A stretch of 64,000 nucleotides of DNA from Allobosea sp. Leaf344 (GTDB taxonomy: Bacteria; Pseudomonadota; Alphaproteobacteria; Rhizobiales; Beijerinckiaceae): positions 392,240-456,239 of the forward strand of contig NZ_LMRT01000013.1 of the NCBI RefSeq assembly GCF_001426225.1, written 5' to 3'. The translations under genes and the position numbers were made by a program. Below, one piece after another: positions 20,768 through 34,479 of this stretch. Position 1 is the stretch's first letter; every line of letters begins with the position of its first letter. Under the pieces are notes generated by a model that had not been told where the DNA came from, ran no database searches, and saw only the letters and a program-made list of their open reading frames with translations.

Positions 20768-22533
20768 GCGAGATGCAGCAGCAAGGCGGTTCGGCCACTG
20801 ACGAGGCGGAGGCGCCGGCGCCGGCGCGCCGCATGGGCTGGCTCCGCGACGTCTTCCGGATGAGCGGCGAGAAGAGCCAGCCGCGCGTCGGGCTGGTGAT
20901 CCTCGGGTTTTCCGCCCTGTTCATCGCGATCACCGGCCGGCTGGTGATGCTGGCGACGATGCCCAACGAGCAGGTCGGGCTCCGGCGCGCCACCTCGACC
21001 GCGATCTCGGCGGCACGGCCCGACATCGTCGACCGGAGCGGCACGGTCCTGGCCACCGATATCCGCACCGTCTCGGTCTTCGCCGAGCCGCGCAAGATCC
21101 TCGACAAGGACGAGGCGACGGAGTTGCTGACCGCCGTCCTGCCCGATCTCGACGCGAAGGAGCTGCGCGACAAGCTCGCCACCAAGAAGGGCTTCGTCTG
21201 GGTGAAGCGCGAGATCACGCCGCGCCAGCAGGGCGAGGTGCACCGCCTCGGCATCCCCGGCGTCGGTTTCGTGCCCGAGAACAAGCGCGTCTACCCCAAC
21301 GGGCCGGCGGCGGCGCATGTGCTCGGCTTCGCCAGCGTCGACAATGTCGGCATTGCCGGCATCGAGAAATACATCGATTCCAAGGGGTTGCAGGATCTGA
21401 ACGGGGCCGGCCTCGCGATCCAGGCCTCCGATCTCAAGCCGGTGCAGCTCTCCATCGACCTGCGCGTCCAGCATCTGGTGCGCGACGAGCTGCTGAAGGG
21501 GCTGGAGAAATACCGGGCCATCGCCGCCGCCGGCGCGATCATGGACGTCAATACCGGCGAGATCATCGCGCTGGTGTCGCTGCCCGATTACGACCCCGGC
21601 AACCCGGTCGAGGCGCAGGAGAAGGACCGCATCAACCGGATGAATGTCGGCGTCTACGAGATGGGCTCGACCTTCAAGGCGCTGACGATCGCGATGGCGC
21701 TGGATTCCGGCAAGGCCAACATCAATTCCAGCTATTCGACCGCGGGCGGCATGATGCGGTTCGGCCGCCAGGTCATCAAGGAATATCACGGCACCGGCCG
21801 CACGCTGACGGTGCCGGAGGTCTTCCTGCACTCGTCCAATATGGGCTCCATCAAGATGGCGCTGTCGGTCGGGGTGGAAGGGCACAAGGCCTTCCTGAAG
21901 AAGATGATGCAGCTCGACCGGATGCAGACCGAGCTGCCGGAGAGCGCGGCGCCGATCGTTCCGCAGCGCTGGGGCGAGATCAACACCGCCACCATCGCCT
22001 TCGGCCACGGGCTCGCGGTGGCGCCGATCCAGGCGATGGCCGCGGTGGCGGCGCTGGTCAATGGCGGAAATCTGATCACGCCGACCTTCCTGAAGCGCTC
22101 GGAGGAGGAAGCGCGCGCCGGCGCGGTCCGGGTGATCAAGCCCGAGACCTCGGAGGCGATGCGCTTCATCATGCGGATCAACGGCGAGAAGGGCTCGGCC
22201 CGCAAGGCCGACGTCCCGGGCTATTTCGTCGGCGGCAAGACCGGCACGGCCGAGAAGGTGATCAACGGCCGCTACGCCAAGAACAAGAACTTCACCACCT
22301 TCACCGCGATCGCGCCGTCGGACAAACCGAAATATCTGTTCCTGGCGATCTATGACGAGCCGAAGGGCTATGCCGAGAGCGGCGGCTACTCCACCGCCGC
22401 CTGGAATGCCGGCGTCACCACCGGCCGGCTGATCGAGCGCGCGGCGCCGCTGCTCGGCCTGCCGCCGCGCTTCGAGCCGCTGGTCGCGCCCTTCCCGCTG
22501 ATGGCGCGGCTCGGCGCCTGGGGCACGCGCTGA
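20764..22533 (+). CDS. ftsI: Penicillin-binding protein 3, septal transpeptidase
   Basis: The 589-residue protein has a cytoplasmic tail, one membrane segment (about 40-62), a PBP dimerisation domain with RPDIVDRSGTVLATDI, and the transpeptidase domain. The catalytic SxxK is S302-TFK, SxN is in LHSSNMGSIK and KTG is K492-TGTAEK, so all three motifs are intact. It crosslinks septal peptidoglycan in the FtsW-FtsI complex. The start overlaps ftsL by 4 nt. Confidence 0.95.
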   Translation: MSEMQQQGGSATDEAEAPAPARRMGWLRDVFRMSGEKSQPRVGLVILGFSALFIAITGRLVMLATMPNEQVGLRRATSTAISAARPDIVDRSGTVLATDIRTVSVFAEPRKILDKDEATELLTAVLPDLDAKELRDKLATKKGFVWVKREITPRQQGEVHRLGIPGVGFVPENKRVYPNGPAAAHVLGFASVDNVGIAGIEKYIDSKGLQDLNGAGLAIQASDLKPVQLSIDLRVQHLVRDELLKGLEKYRAIAAAGAIMDVNTGEIIALVSLPDYDPGNPVEAQEKDRINRMNVGVYEMGSTFKALTIAMALDSGKANINSSYSTAGGMMRFGRQVIKEYHGTGRTLTVPEVFLHSSNMGSIKMALSVGVEGHKAFLKKMMQLDRMQTELPESAAPIVPQRWGEINTATIAFGHGLAVAPIQAMAAVAALVNGGNLITPTFLKRSEEEARAGAVRVIKPETSEAMRFIMRINGEKGSARKADVPGYFVGGKTGTAEKVINGRYAKNKNFTTFTAIAPSDKPKYLFLAIYDEPKGYAESGGYSTAAWNAGVTTGRLIERAAPLLGLPPRFEPLVAPFPLMARLGAWGTR

Positions 22534-22594
22534 GCGTGCCTCGGACGATCCGGCTGCTTCCAGCCCGCGCGGCATGTGCTATGGGACCGGCGCC

Positions 22595-24043
22595 ATGAAC
22601 CGGTCCTATCTGCTCTCCGATCTCTTTCCCGGCGCCTTCGCGGAGGGGCCCGCCGTCGGCGGGCTCGCCTTCGACAGCCGTGCCGTGCGGCCGGGCGACG
22701 TCTTCGTCGCCCTGGCCGGCGCCAGGGCCGATGGCGGCCGCTTCATCGCCGATGCGGTGGCGGCCGGCGCTGTCGCCGTCGTCTCAGGGCAAGCCCGGCC
22801 GGCGGAGCTGCCGGCGCGGATCGCCCATGCCCAGGTGCAGGATCCGCGGCTGGCTCTGGCGCTCGCCGCCGCCGTGATGCATCCGCGGCAGCCGGAGACG
22901 ATCGTCGCGGTCACCGGGACCAGCGGCAAGTCGTCGGTGGCCGATTTCACCCGGCAGATCTACCAGAGCCTCGGGCATCAGGCCGCCAGCCTCGGCACCA
23001 TCGGCGTGGTGACGGCCAAGGGAGCGCAGTACGGCTCGCTGACGACGCCCGACCCGCTGTCGCTGCACCTCTCGCTCGAGCAGCTGGCGCAGGAGGGCAT
23101 CAGCCATCTCGCCATGGAGGCGTCCTCCCACGGGCTCGACCAGCACAGGCTGGACGGGGTCAGGCTGCGGGCCGGGGCCTTCCTCAATCTCGGCCGCGAC
23201 CATCTGGACTACCATCCCAGCGTCGAGGCCTATTTCGCCGCCAAGATGCGGCTCTGGCAGCTCTTGCCCCGGGGCGCGCCGGTGGTGATCAACCGCGACG
23301 AGGCCTTCGCGGAGGAGGCGGCGGCGCGGGCCGTCGCGAACGGCCATCCGATCATCGGGATCGGCCGCAAGGGCGAGACCATCACGCTGACCGCCGTCGA
23401 GCGGCAGGGTTTCGCGCAGCGCCTCGCTTTGCGGGTGGCGGGCCGCGATCTCGCGGTGACGCTGCCGCTGGTCGGGGATTTCATGGCCGGCAACGCGCTG
23501 GTGGCCGCGGGTCTCGCCGTCGCGACGGGCGAAGATGCCGAAGCGGCGATACATGCGATCGGCGGGCTGAGCGGCGTCGCCGGGCGGCTGGAGCGGGTCG
23601 GCGAGGTGCAGGGCGGGCTGGTCGTGGTCGATTATGCGCACAAGCCCGACGCGCTGGCCGCCGTGCTGGCGACCCTGCGCGGCTATGCCACCGGCCGGCT
23701 GATCTGCGTCTTCGGCTGCGGCGGCGACCGCGACAAGGGCAAGCGCCCGCTGATGGGCGCCATCGCGGCGGAGAAGGCCGACATCGCCATCGTCACCGAC
23801 GATAATCCGCGCAGCGAGGAACCGGCGGCGATCCGGGCCGAAATCCTGGCGGCGTCGCCGAAGCTGCGCGAAATCGGCGACCGGGCGGAGGCGATCGCGG
23901 CCGGCGTCGCGATGCTGCGCGCCGGGGATGTGCTGCTGGTCGCCGGCAAGGGCCATGAAACCGGCCAGATCATCGGCGATCGCACCTTGCCGTTCTCCGA
24001 TCACGAGGCGGTCCGTGCGGCCATTGCGGAGATTGCGGGATGA
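22595..24043 (+). CDS. murE: UDP-MurNAc-tripeptide synthetase (meso-DAP adding)
   Basis: The 482-residue Mur ligase has the ATP-binding loop VTGTSGKSS and the substrate-selecting motif D403-NPR followed by SEEP. This motif is the signature of enzymes that add meso-diaminopimelate. It adds the third residue of the stem peptide in the cytoplasm. The ATG at 22595 is used; ATGs upstream at 22574 have no good site. It overlaps murF by 4 nt. Confidence 0.95.
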   Translation: MNRSYLLSDLFPGAFAEGPAVGGLAFDSRAVRPGDVFVALAGARADGGRFIADAVAAGAVAVVSGQARPAELPARIAHAQVQDPRLALALAAAVMHPRQPETIVAVTGTSGKSSVADFTRQIYQSLGHQAASLGTIGVVTAKGAQYGSLTTPDPLSLHLSLEQLAQEGISHLAMEASSHGLDQHRLDGVRLRAGAFLNLGRDHLDYHPSVEAYFAAKMRLWQLLPRGAPVVINRDEAFAEEAAARAVANGHPIIGIGRKGETITLTAVERQGFAQRLALRVAGRDLAVTLPLVGDFMAGNALVAAGLAVATGEDAEAAIHAIGGLSGVAGRLERVGEVQGGLVVVDYAHKPDALAAVLATLRGYATGRLICVFGCGGDRDKGKRPLMGAIAAEKADIAIVTDDNPRSEEPAAIRAEILAASPKLREIGDRAEAIAAGVAMLRAGDVLLVAGKGHETGQIIGDRTLPFSDHEAVRAAIAEIAG

Positions 24044-25464
24044 GCGCCCCCCTTTGGAGCGGAGAGCAGCTGGTCGCGGCCATGGGCGCGCGCGGGCAGG
24101 GCGCTATTCCCGAGGCGATCACGGGCGTGTCGATCGACACCCGTACGCTCGAAGCCGGCGACGCGTTCTTCGCCATTCGCGGCGAGGCGCGGGACGGGCA
24201 TGATTTCGTCGCCGCTGCCCTGGACAAGGGCGCCGGGCTCGCCGTGATCGATAAAGCCCATGCGAACGCCTTCGCGGATCGCGGACCCTGCGCCGTCGTC
24301 GACGACGTGCTGAAGGCGATGGAGCGGGCCGGCATGGCGCGGCGCGCGGCGCTGCAGGCCGGCATCGTCGCCGTCACCGGCTCGGTCGGCAAGACCGGCA
24401 CCAAGGAGGCGCTGCGCCTCACCCTGTCGCGCCAGGGCAAGACCCATGCGCCGGTCGCCTCCTACAACAACCATTGGGGGGTGCCGCTGACGCTGTGCCG
24501 CACGCCAAGGGATGTTCGCTACGGCGTCTATGAGATCGGGATGAGCAATCCCGGCGAAATCCTGCCGCTGGCCCGGATGGTCCAGCCGGACGTCGCCATC
24601 GTCACCACCGTGCAGCCGGTGCATCTCGCGGCCTTCGAATCGATCGAGGGCATCGCGCATGAGAAGGCGGCGATCTTCTCCGGGCTGAAGCCCGGCGGCA
24701 CGGCGATCGTCAATGCCGACATCGCCCAGGCCGGGCTGCTGCGGGAGCTGGCGCAGGCGAGCCCGGCGGGGCGCATCATCAGCTTCGGCGAGCATCCCGA
24801 AGCGGATGTCAGGCTGCTGTCCTGTTCGCTGCGGCCGGATGTCTCGACGGTCGACGCCATGGTGCTGGGCCAGCCGGTGACCTATCGGCTCGGCAGCCCG
24901 GGCCGGCATATCGTCCTGAACTCGCTGGCCGTGTTGGCCGCGATCGAGGCGCTCGGCGCCGATCTCGCTCTGGCTGCGCTGGCGCTGGGCGATCTCCGGC
25001 CGCCGGCCGGGCGCGGGGCGCAGCAGGTGCTGCAGGGTCCGGGCGGCCACTTCATCCTGATCGACGAGAGCTATAACGGCAATCCGGCCTCGATGCGCGC
25101 GGCCATCGAGAATCTCGGCCGGATTCCCGTCGCCGGGCGAGGCCGTCGCATCGCCGTGCTCGGCGACATGCTGGAACTCGGGCCGACCGCGCCGGAGCTG
25201 CACAAGGGGCTGGTCGAGCCGGTGACGGCGAACGGCGTCGATGTCGTCTTCGCCTGCGGCCCGCTGATGCGCGGGCTCTATGACAGCTTGCCATCGGCGC
25301 TCAGGGGTGCTTATGCCGGCCAGTCCAGCGGGCTTGAGCCGCTGGTGCTGGACGCGATCCGCGCGGGCGACGTGGTCACCGTGAAGGGCTCCCTGGGCTC
25401 GCGCATGGGACCGATCGTCAAGGCGATCATGGCGCGCTATCCCGCCGTGACCGCCGAAGACTAG
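24040..25464 (+). CDS. murF: UDP-MurNAc-tripeptide--D-Ala-D-Ala ligase
   Basis: The 474-residue Mur ligase has an N-terminal domain with ITGVSIDTRTLEAGDAFFAI, the ATP loop VTGSVGKTGTKEAL, the central YEIGMSNPGEI and the C-terminal DESYNGNPASM and LGDMLELG motifs typical of MurF. It adds D-Ala-D-Ala to the UDP-MurNAc-tripeptide produced by MurE. It starts 4 nt inside murE. A 121 bp gap before mraY holds no recognisable promoter or terminator. Confidence 0.95.
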   Translation: MSAPLWSGEQLVAAMGARGQGAIPEAITGVSIDTRTLEAGDAFFAIRGEARDGHDFVAAALDKGAGLAVIDKAHANAFADRGPCAVVDDVLKAMERAGMARRAALQAGIVAVTGSVGKTGTKEALRLTLSRQGKTHAPVASYNNHWGVPLTLCRTPRDVRYGVYEIGMSNPGEILPLARMVQPDVAIVTTVQPVHLAAFESIEGIAHEKAAIFSGLKPGGTAIVNADIAQAGLLRELAQASPAGRIISFGEHPEADVRLLSCSLRPDVSTVDAMVLGQPVTYRLGSPGRHIVLNSLAVLAAIEALGADLALAALALGDLRPPAGRGAQQVLQGPGGHFILIDESYNGNPASMRAAIENLGRIPVAGRGRRIAVLGDMLELGPTAPELHKGLVEPVTANGVDVVFACGPLMRGLYDSLPSALRGAYAGQSSGLEPLVLDAIRAGDVVTVKGSLGSRMGPIVKAIMARYPAVTAED

Positions 25465-25585
25465 GACGCACCGGACCGAGGAGAGGGCGCTCGTCGACGA
25501 GGCCCGGTGCTGAAGCAAGAAGAGGGATCGCCACCACCTGCGCCCGCTGCGGGCAGGGGCGGTCCAGAACGAAAGACACCCTGAG

Positions 25586-26668
25586 ATGCTCGTCTGGCTG
25601 GCCGATTTCTCCGGCACCTTCCCGGTGCTGAATGTGTTCCGCTACATCACATTCCGGGCGGGCGGAGCGACGGCGACGGCGCTGCTGTTCGTATTCTTCT
25701 TCGGCCCGGCGGCGATTTCCTGGCTGCGGATCAAGCAGGGCAAGGGCCAGCCGATCCGCAGCGACGGGCCGCAATCGCATCTCTCCAAGCGCGGCACGCC
25801 GACCATGGGCGGGCTGATGATCCTGTCCGGGCTGTTCGCCGCGACCCTGCTCTGGGGCAATCTGCGCAACCCCTATGTCTGGACCGTGCTGGCGGTGACG
25901 GTGAGCTACGGCGCCATCGGCTTCTATGACGATTATCTCAAGGTGACCAAGCAGTCGCATCTCGGCTTTTCCGGCAAGGCCCGGCTGACGCTGGAGATCG
26001 GCATCGCCCTCGTCGCCTGCAGCTTCATCATGCAGACCGGCCCGGCCGGAATCTCCTCGGGCTTCGCCTTGCCCTTCGTGAAGGATTGGATGATCCCGCT
26101 CGGGCTGCTGTTCCCGCTGGTCGGGGCCTTCGTCGTGGTCGGGGCGGGCAATGCGGTGAACCTCACCGACGGGCTCGACGGGCTGGCGATCGTCCCGGTG
26201 ATGATCGCGGCCGCGACCTTCGGCTTCATCTCCTATCTCGTCGGCAATGCGATCTTCTCCAACTATCTGCAGATCCACCATGTCCCCGGGGCGGGCGAGC
26301 TCTCGGTGATCTGCGGCGCGATGATCGGCGCCGGGCTCGGCTTCCTCTGGTTCAACGCGCCGCCGGCGCAGATCTTCATGGGCGATACCGGCTCGCTCGG
26401 CCTCGGCGGGCTGCTTGGCGTGATCGCGGTCGCCACCAAGCACGAGATCGTCCTCGCCATCGTCGGCGGCCTGTTCGTGCTCGAGGCGCTGTCGGTCATC
26501 ATCCAGGTCGCGGTCTTCAAGCGCACCGGCAAGCGCGTCTTCCTGATGGCGCCGATCCATCATCATTTCGAGAAACTCGGCTGGACCGAGCCGCAGGTGG
26601 TGATCCGCTTCTGGATCATCTCCGTGGTGCTGGCCCTGGTCGGCCTGTCGACGCTGAAGCTGCGCTGA
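25586..26668 (+). CDS. mraY: Phospho-MurNAc-pentapeptide transferase (lipid I synthase)
   Basis: The 360-residue integral membrane protein has about ten membrane segments. MraY motifs present are [21 protein letters not shown] (Asp-Asp), [28 protein letters not shown] and [11 protein letters not shown]. It transfers phospho-MurNAc-pentapeptide to undecaprenyl phosphate. Four bases separate it from murD. Confidence 0.96.
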   Translation: MLVWLADFSGTFPVLNVFRYITFRAGGATATALLFVFFFGPAAISWLRIKQGKGQPIRSDGPQSHLSKRGTPTMGGLMILSGLFAATLLWGNLRNPYVWTVLAVTVSYGAIGFYDDYLKVTKQSHLGFSGKARLTLEIGIALVACSFIMQTGPAGISSGFALPFVKDWMIPLGLLFPLVGAFVVVGAGNAVNLTDGLDGLAIVPVMIAAATFGFISYLVGNAIFSNYLQIHHVPGAGELSVICGAMIGAGLGFLWFNAPPAQIFMGDTGSLGLGGLLGVIAVATKHEIVLAIVGGLFVLEALSVIIQVAVFKRTGKRVFLMAPIHHHFEKLGWTEPQVVIRFWIISVVLALVGLSTLKLR

Positions 26669-26672
26669 TCCG

Positions 26673-28103
26673 ATGACGCCTGTCACTGTCTTCGCCGGGC
26701 GCCGCGTCGCCCTGTTCGGCCTGGGCGGCTCCGGGCTCGCCACGGCAAGAGCCCTGATCGCGGGCGGGGCGGAGGTCGCGGCCTATGATGATGGCGAGGC
26801 CTCGCGCGCCAAGGCGGCGGCGGAGGGCATCGCCATCGTCGATCTCGCCGCGGCCGACTGGTCCGGCTTCGCGGCGCTGGTCTTGTCGCCCGGCGTGCCG
26901 CTGACCCATCCCGCGCCGCATTGGACGGTGGCGAAGGCGAAGGCCGCCGGCGTCGAGGTGATCGGCGACGTCGAGCTGTTCTTCCGGGAAAGGGCGAGGC
27001 TCTCGCCCGATGCGCCGGTGATCTGCATCACCGGCACGAACGGCAAATCGACGACGACGGCGCTGGTCGCGCATGTGCTGAAACAGGCCGGCCGGGACGT
27101 GCAGATGGGCGGCAATATCGGCACGGCGGTGCTGGCGCTGGATCCGCCCGCTCCTCACCGCGTCCATGTCGTGGAATGCTCTAGCTACCAGATCGATCTC
27201 GCCCCGTCGCTGAAGCCGAGCATCGGCATCCAGATGAACCTGACGCCGGACCATCTCGACCGGCACGGCAGTTTCGAGGCCTATGGCGCGATCAAGGAGC
27301 GGCTGGTCGCGGCGGCCGACATCGCCGTGATCGGGGTGGATGACGAGCCGTCGAAGCAGATGGCGCGCCGGCGCGCCGCCAGCGGGCGGCCGCTGGTGAA
27401 GATCAGCGGCGAGCAGCCGCTGGACGAGGGCGTCTTCGCCGGGATCACCGCCAATCGCGGCACGTTGGACACGCGCATCGTCCAGGTGTTGGAGGGCAAG
27501 CCGCGCGTCGTCGCCAACCTCGCCGGCATCGGCTCGCTGCGCGGCTCGCACAATGCCCAGAACGCGGCGGCGGCCTTCGCCGCCTGCTTCGCGCTGGGGC
27601 TGAGCGCGGAGGAGATCGCCGCCGGCTTCCGCAGCTATCCGGGCCTGGCGCATCGCATGGAGGAGCTCGGCCGCGTCGGACGCATCGTGTTCATCAATGA
27701 TTCCAAGGCGACCAATGCCGATTCGACCGAGAAGGCGCTGACCTCCTTCCGCGATATCTTCTGGATCCTCGGCGGCAAGCCGAAGGAGGGCGGCATCGAC
27801 TCGCTGCGCCGCTATTTCCGCAATATCGCCAAGGCCTATCTGATCGGCGCGGCCAGCGACGCCTTCGCCCGGACCTTCGACGAGGACGGCTCGGTGGATT
27901 ACGAACGCGCGGGCACGCTGGAGGTCGCCGTCGCCTCCGCCCTGCGCGATGCGCAGGCGAAGCGAGGAGAGGGGGAGATCGCGGTGCTGCTCTCTCCGGC
28001 CTGCGCCTCCTTCGACCAATTCCCGAACTTCGAGGTGCGCGGCGACCGGTTCCGCGCGCTGGTCGGGGCTCTGCCGGGCTTCGTGCCCTATGGAGCGGGC
28101 TGA
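26673..28103 (+). CDS. murD: UDP-MurNAc-L-alanine--D-glutamate ligase
   Basis: The 476-residue Mur ligase has an N-terminal Rossmann-like domain ([17 protein letters not shown]), the ATP loop [14 protein letters not shown], central [11 protein letters not shown] and C-terminal [17 protein letters not shown]. It adds D-Glu to UDP-MurNAc-L-Ala. It is the last dcw gene in this cluster. The usual next gene, ftsW, is absent, and a DEAD-box helicase starts 209 bp downstream. Confidence 0.95.
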   Translation: MTPVTVFAGRRVALFGLGGSGLATARALIAGGAEVAAYDDGEASRAKAAAEGIAIVDLAAADWSGFAALVLSPGVPLTHPAPHWTVAKAKAAGVEVIGDVELFFRERARLSPDAPVICITGTNGKSTTTALVAHVLKQAGRDVQMGGNIGTAVLALDPPAPHRVHVVECSSYQIDLAPSLKPSIGIQMNLTPDHLDRHGSFEAYGAIKERLVAAADIAVIGVDDEPSKQMARRRAASGRPLVKISGEQPLDEGVFAGITANRGTLDTRIVQVLEGKPRVVANLAGIGSLRGSHNAQNAAAAFAACFALGLSAEEIAAGFRSYPGLAHRMEELGRVGRIVFINDSKATNADSTEKALTSFRDIFWILGGKPKEGGIDSLRRYFRNIAKAYLIGAASDAFARTFDEDGSVDYERAGTLEVAVASALRDAQAKRGEGEIAVLLSPACASFDQFPNFEVRGDRFRALVGALPGFVPYGAG

Positions 28104-28286
28104 GCCGGGCCGGCGGGCGCGCGGAGCGGAGGCGTCGGCCGGGCGCGGCCTTGCCGTCGCGCAGGCCAGCATTCCCTTTTGCGGGGATTTGCTGTATGGG
28201 CCCTTCTCAATCGATGGCTGAGCCCCGCGCCGCTTCCTTGCGCCGCCCCTTCCGTCGCCCGCATTTCCGCGCCGTGCCAGTCCAAG

Positions 28287-28312
28287 CGCCCTAACGTTTA
28301 GGCCCTAAACCG
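28287..28312 (+). promoter_or_regulatory. Overlapping inverted repeats at the helicase start codon
   Basis: TTTAGG-C-CCTAAA (28297-28309) is a 13 bp perfect dyad ending 3 nt before the ATG at 28313. A second partly overlapping dyad joins CCTAA (about 28289) to TTTAGG. They occupy the place of the ribosome binding site, and no purine-rich site is visible. Confidence 0.4.
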
Positions 28313-30478
28313 ATGTCCTTCCTTCCCACGAGCCCGCCGCTTGCGCGTGCGCTCGCCGAACGCAATTACTCCGACCCGACGCCCGTGCAGAACGCGGTGC
28401 TCGAGGAAGCCGCCGCCGGGCGCGACCTTCTGGTCTCGTCGCAGACCGGCTCGGGCAAGACCGTGGCCTATGGGCTCGCCATCGCCTCGACGCTGCTGGG
28501 GACGGACGAGGCCTTCGGCCGCGCCGGCAAGCCGCTGGCGCTGATCATCGCGCCGACGCGCGAATTGGCGCTGCAGGTGCAGCGCGAACTGGCCTGGCTC
28601 TACAAACACGCCAATGCCCGCGTCATCGCCTGCGTCGGCGGCATGGACCCGCGCCGCGAGGCGGCCTTGCTCGACGAGGGCGCGCATATCGTGGTCGGGA
28701 CGCCCGGCCGCCTGCGCGACCATATCGAGCGCCACCGTCTCGACGTCTCCGCGCTGAAGGCGGTCGTCCTGGACGAGGCCGACGAGATGCTCGATCTCGG
28801 CTTCCGCGACGATCTCGAATTCATCCTGAAGACCACGCCGGAAGAGCGCCAGAGCCTGCTGTTCTCGGCCACGCTGCCCAAGGCGATCATCGCGCTGGCC
28901 CGCAGCTATCAGCGCGATGCGCTGCGCATCGAGGTGCAGGGCGGCTCGCGCGGCCATGCCGACATCGAATACCGCGCCATCCGCGTCTATCCCAAGGAGG
29001 CCGAGCTCGCCGTCGTCAATTTGCTGCGCTTCCATGATTCGCCGACGGCGCTGGTGTTCTGCAACACCCGCAACGCGGTCCGCCATCTCGAGGCGATCCT
29101 GCTGGAGCGGGGCTTCTCGGCGGTGGCGCTCTCGGGCGAGCTCAGCCAGAGCGAGCGCAATTCGGCGCTGCAGGCCCTGCGCGACGGCCGGGCGCGCGTC
29201 TGCGTCGCGACCGACGTCGCCGCCCGCGGCATCGATCTGCCCGGCCTGACGCTGGTGATCCATGCCGAGCTGCCGAACGATCCGGAGGTGATGCAGCATC
29301 GCTCCGGCCGCACCGGTCGCGCCGGCAACAAGGGCACGAGCGTGCTGCTGGTGCCGCCCTCACGCCGCCGCAAGGCCGAGATGCTGATCGCCGAAGCGAA
29401 GGTCGAGGCCGTCTGGGCCGGGCCGCCGACGCCGGAGGAGATCCGCGCGCTCGACCAGGAGCGGCTGCTCAGCGACCCGATGCTGACGGGCGAGGCCGGC
29501 GAGGACGATGCCGGGATGATCGAGGCGCTGCTCGCCGGACGTTCCGCCCAGGAGATCGCCGCGGCGCTGGTGCGCGTCTACCGCTCGCGCCTGCCGGGCG
29601 CCGAAGAGGTCGGCGATCCGAATTTCGCCCGCGACGAGCGCCGCCCGCGCGAGCCGCGCGATTACGCCAGCCCGCGCGAGGGCGCGCGTTTCGGCGAGGA
29701 GCGGGGCGAGGCGCCGCGCAAGGCCGGGCCGCGTGGCGAGACCGTGTGGTTCCGCCTCAATATCGGGCGGAAGGACGGCGCCGATCCACGCCAGCTGCTG
29801 CCGATGCTGTGCCGCCGCGGCAAGATCACCCGCGACGAAGTCGGTGCGATCCGCATCTTCGACAAGGAGACCAAGGTCGAGATCGATGCCGATGTCGCCG
29901 AGCGCTTCGCCGAGCTGGCGCGCGCGGCCGACCGCGACAAGATCGTGATCGAGCCGGTGACGGGCGAAGACGAGCGGCGGCCGGCGAAACCCTTCGCCGA
30001 GAAGGCGAGCCATGCGCCGGCGCCCTACCAGAAGCGCGAGCGCGGCGACGAGCGCCCGGCAGCCAGGGCGGATCGCGGCGAGCGCCATTCGGCGCCGCGT
30101 GCGGAGCGCCCGGGTCAGGACAGGCCGGCTTTCGAGAAGAAGCCCTATGAGGGCAAGAAGAAGGCGTATGAGGGTAAGGGCAAGCCCTTCGCCGCGCGGT
30201 CCGAGGAGGGGCGGCGCTATGATCCGGTGGCGCAGGACCGGCAGAACCTGGCCGATCCCTCGGTGCGCTTTTCGCGGGAGGCGCGGCCGGGCGCGACGGG
30301 CGACAAGCCTTACGCCGCCAAGCCCTATGCCGCGAAATCCCCGGCGGGCAAGCCGGGCGGCAAGTTCGGCGCGGGCGGCAAGCCCGGCTTCGCCGGTGCC
30401 AAGCCCTTCGCGGGTCCCAAACCCTTCGCGGGCGGCAAGGCGGGCAAGCCGAAGCGGCCCCGGGACGATCGCGGCTGA
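28313..30478 (+). CDS. DEAD-box RNA helicase with DbpA-type RNA-binding domain
   Basis: The 721-residue helicase has motif Q PTPVQNAVL, Walker A SQTGSGKT, the DEAD box in LDEADEMLD, SAT, and HRSGRTGRAG (motif VI). A DbpA-type RNA-binding domain (about 475-550: WFRLNIGRKDGADPRQLLPM) follows. The last 170 residues are disordered and Lys/Arg/Ala/Gly-rich, with repeated KPFA/KPYA motifs. CsdA/DbpA-like roles in ribosome assembly or cold adaptation are likely. I cannot decide between them from sequence. It sits where ftsW would normally follow murD. Confidence 0.93.
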   Translation: MSFLPTSPPLARALAERNYSDPTPVQNAVLEEAAAGRDLLVSSQTGSGKTVAYGLAIASTLLGTDEAFGRAGKPLALIIAPTRELALQVQRELAWLYKHANARVIACVGGMDPRREAALLDEGAHIVVGTPGRLRDHIERHRLDVSALKAVVLDEADEMLDLGFRDDLEFILKTTPEERQSLLFSATLPKAIIALARSYQRDALRIEVQGGSRGHADIEYRAIRVYPKEAELAVVNLLRFHDSPTALVFCNTRNAVRHLEAILLERGFSAVALSGELSQSERNSALQALRDGRARVCVATDVAARGIDLPGLTLVIHAELPNDPEVMQHRSGRTGRAGNKGTSVLLVPPSRRRKAEMLIAEAKVEAVWAGPPTPEEIRALDQERLLSDPMLTGEAGEDDAGMIEALLAGRSAQEIAAALVRVYRSRLPGAEEVGDPNFARDERRPREPRDYASPREGARFGEERGEAPRKAGPRGETVWFRLNIGRKDGADPRQLLPMLCRRGKITRDEVGAIRIFDKETKVEIDADVAERFAELARAADRDKIVIEPVTGEDERRPAKPFAEKASHAPAPYQKRERGDERPAARADRGERHSAPRAERPGQDRPAFEKKPYEGKKKAYEGKGKPFAARSEEGRRYDPVAQDRQNLADPSVRFSREARPGATGDKPYAAKPYAAKSPAGKPGGKFGAGGKPGFAGAKPFAGPKPFAGGKAGKPKRPRDDRG

Positions 30479-30511
30479 GCGGAGGCCCTGCGCGCGATCG
30501 TCACGCTCTCC

Positions 30512-30586
30512 TCAGCGCAGGCCGAGGAAGGACAGGATGACGAGAACGACGACGATCAGGCCGACGATGTAGATGATGTTGTTCAT
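30512..30586 (-). CDS. 24-residue single-helix membrane microprotein
   Basis: The minus-strand frame from ATG 30586 to TGA 30512 encodes 24 residues: MNNIIYIVGL, then an uninterrupted Val/Ile/Leu stretch, then SFLGLR. It is one membrane helix with a short N-terminus and a C-terminal Arg. Very similar tiny proteins of the pattern MNxIIYIVGLxVVxxxxLSFxGLR occur widely in proteobacteria, which supports it as a real gene. The function is unknown. The ribosome site (GGGGGC) is weak. Confidence 0.75.
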   Translation of the reverse strand: MNNIIYIVGLIVVVLVILSFLGLR

Positions 30587-30716
30587 GATGAAGCCCCCGG
30601 GCTTGAGCGGGCCCGAGGCCCGGCGTGAACCAGATGCCGCAGACCTCATGCCTGCGGCACGGGCTCAACCCGCGCGGCGCGAAGAAGGTTCCGCAGGAGC
30701 CGCCGGCGGCGGCTGA

Positions 30717-34370
<3,654 letters not shown>

Positions 34371-34479
34371 GGGACGCGCCGACCGCAGGCGCTCCCGGCC
34401 CGGCGACGAGGCTCGCCGTGATGATCGGCATCACTTTTCTTCAAGACGGCCCGGGGGCGAGGCGAATTATCCTGTCGCC

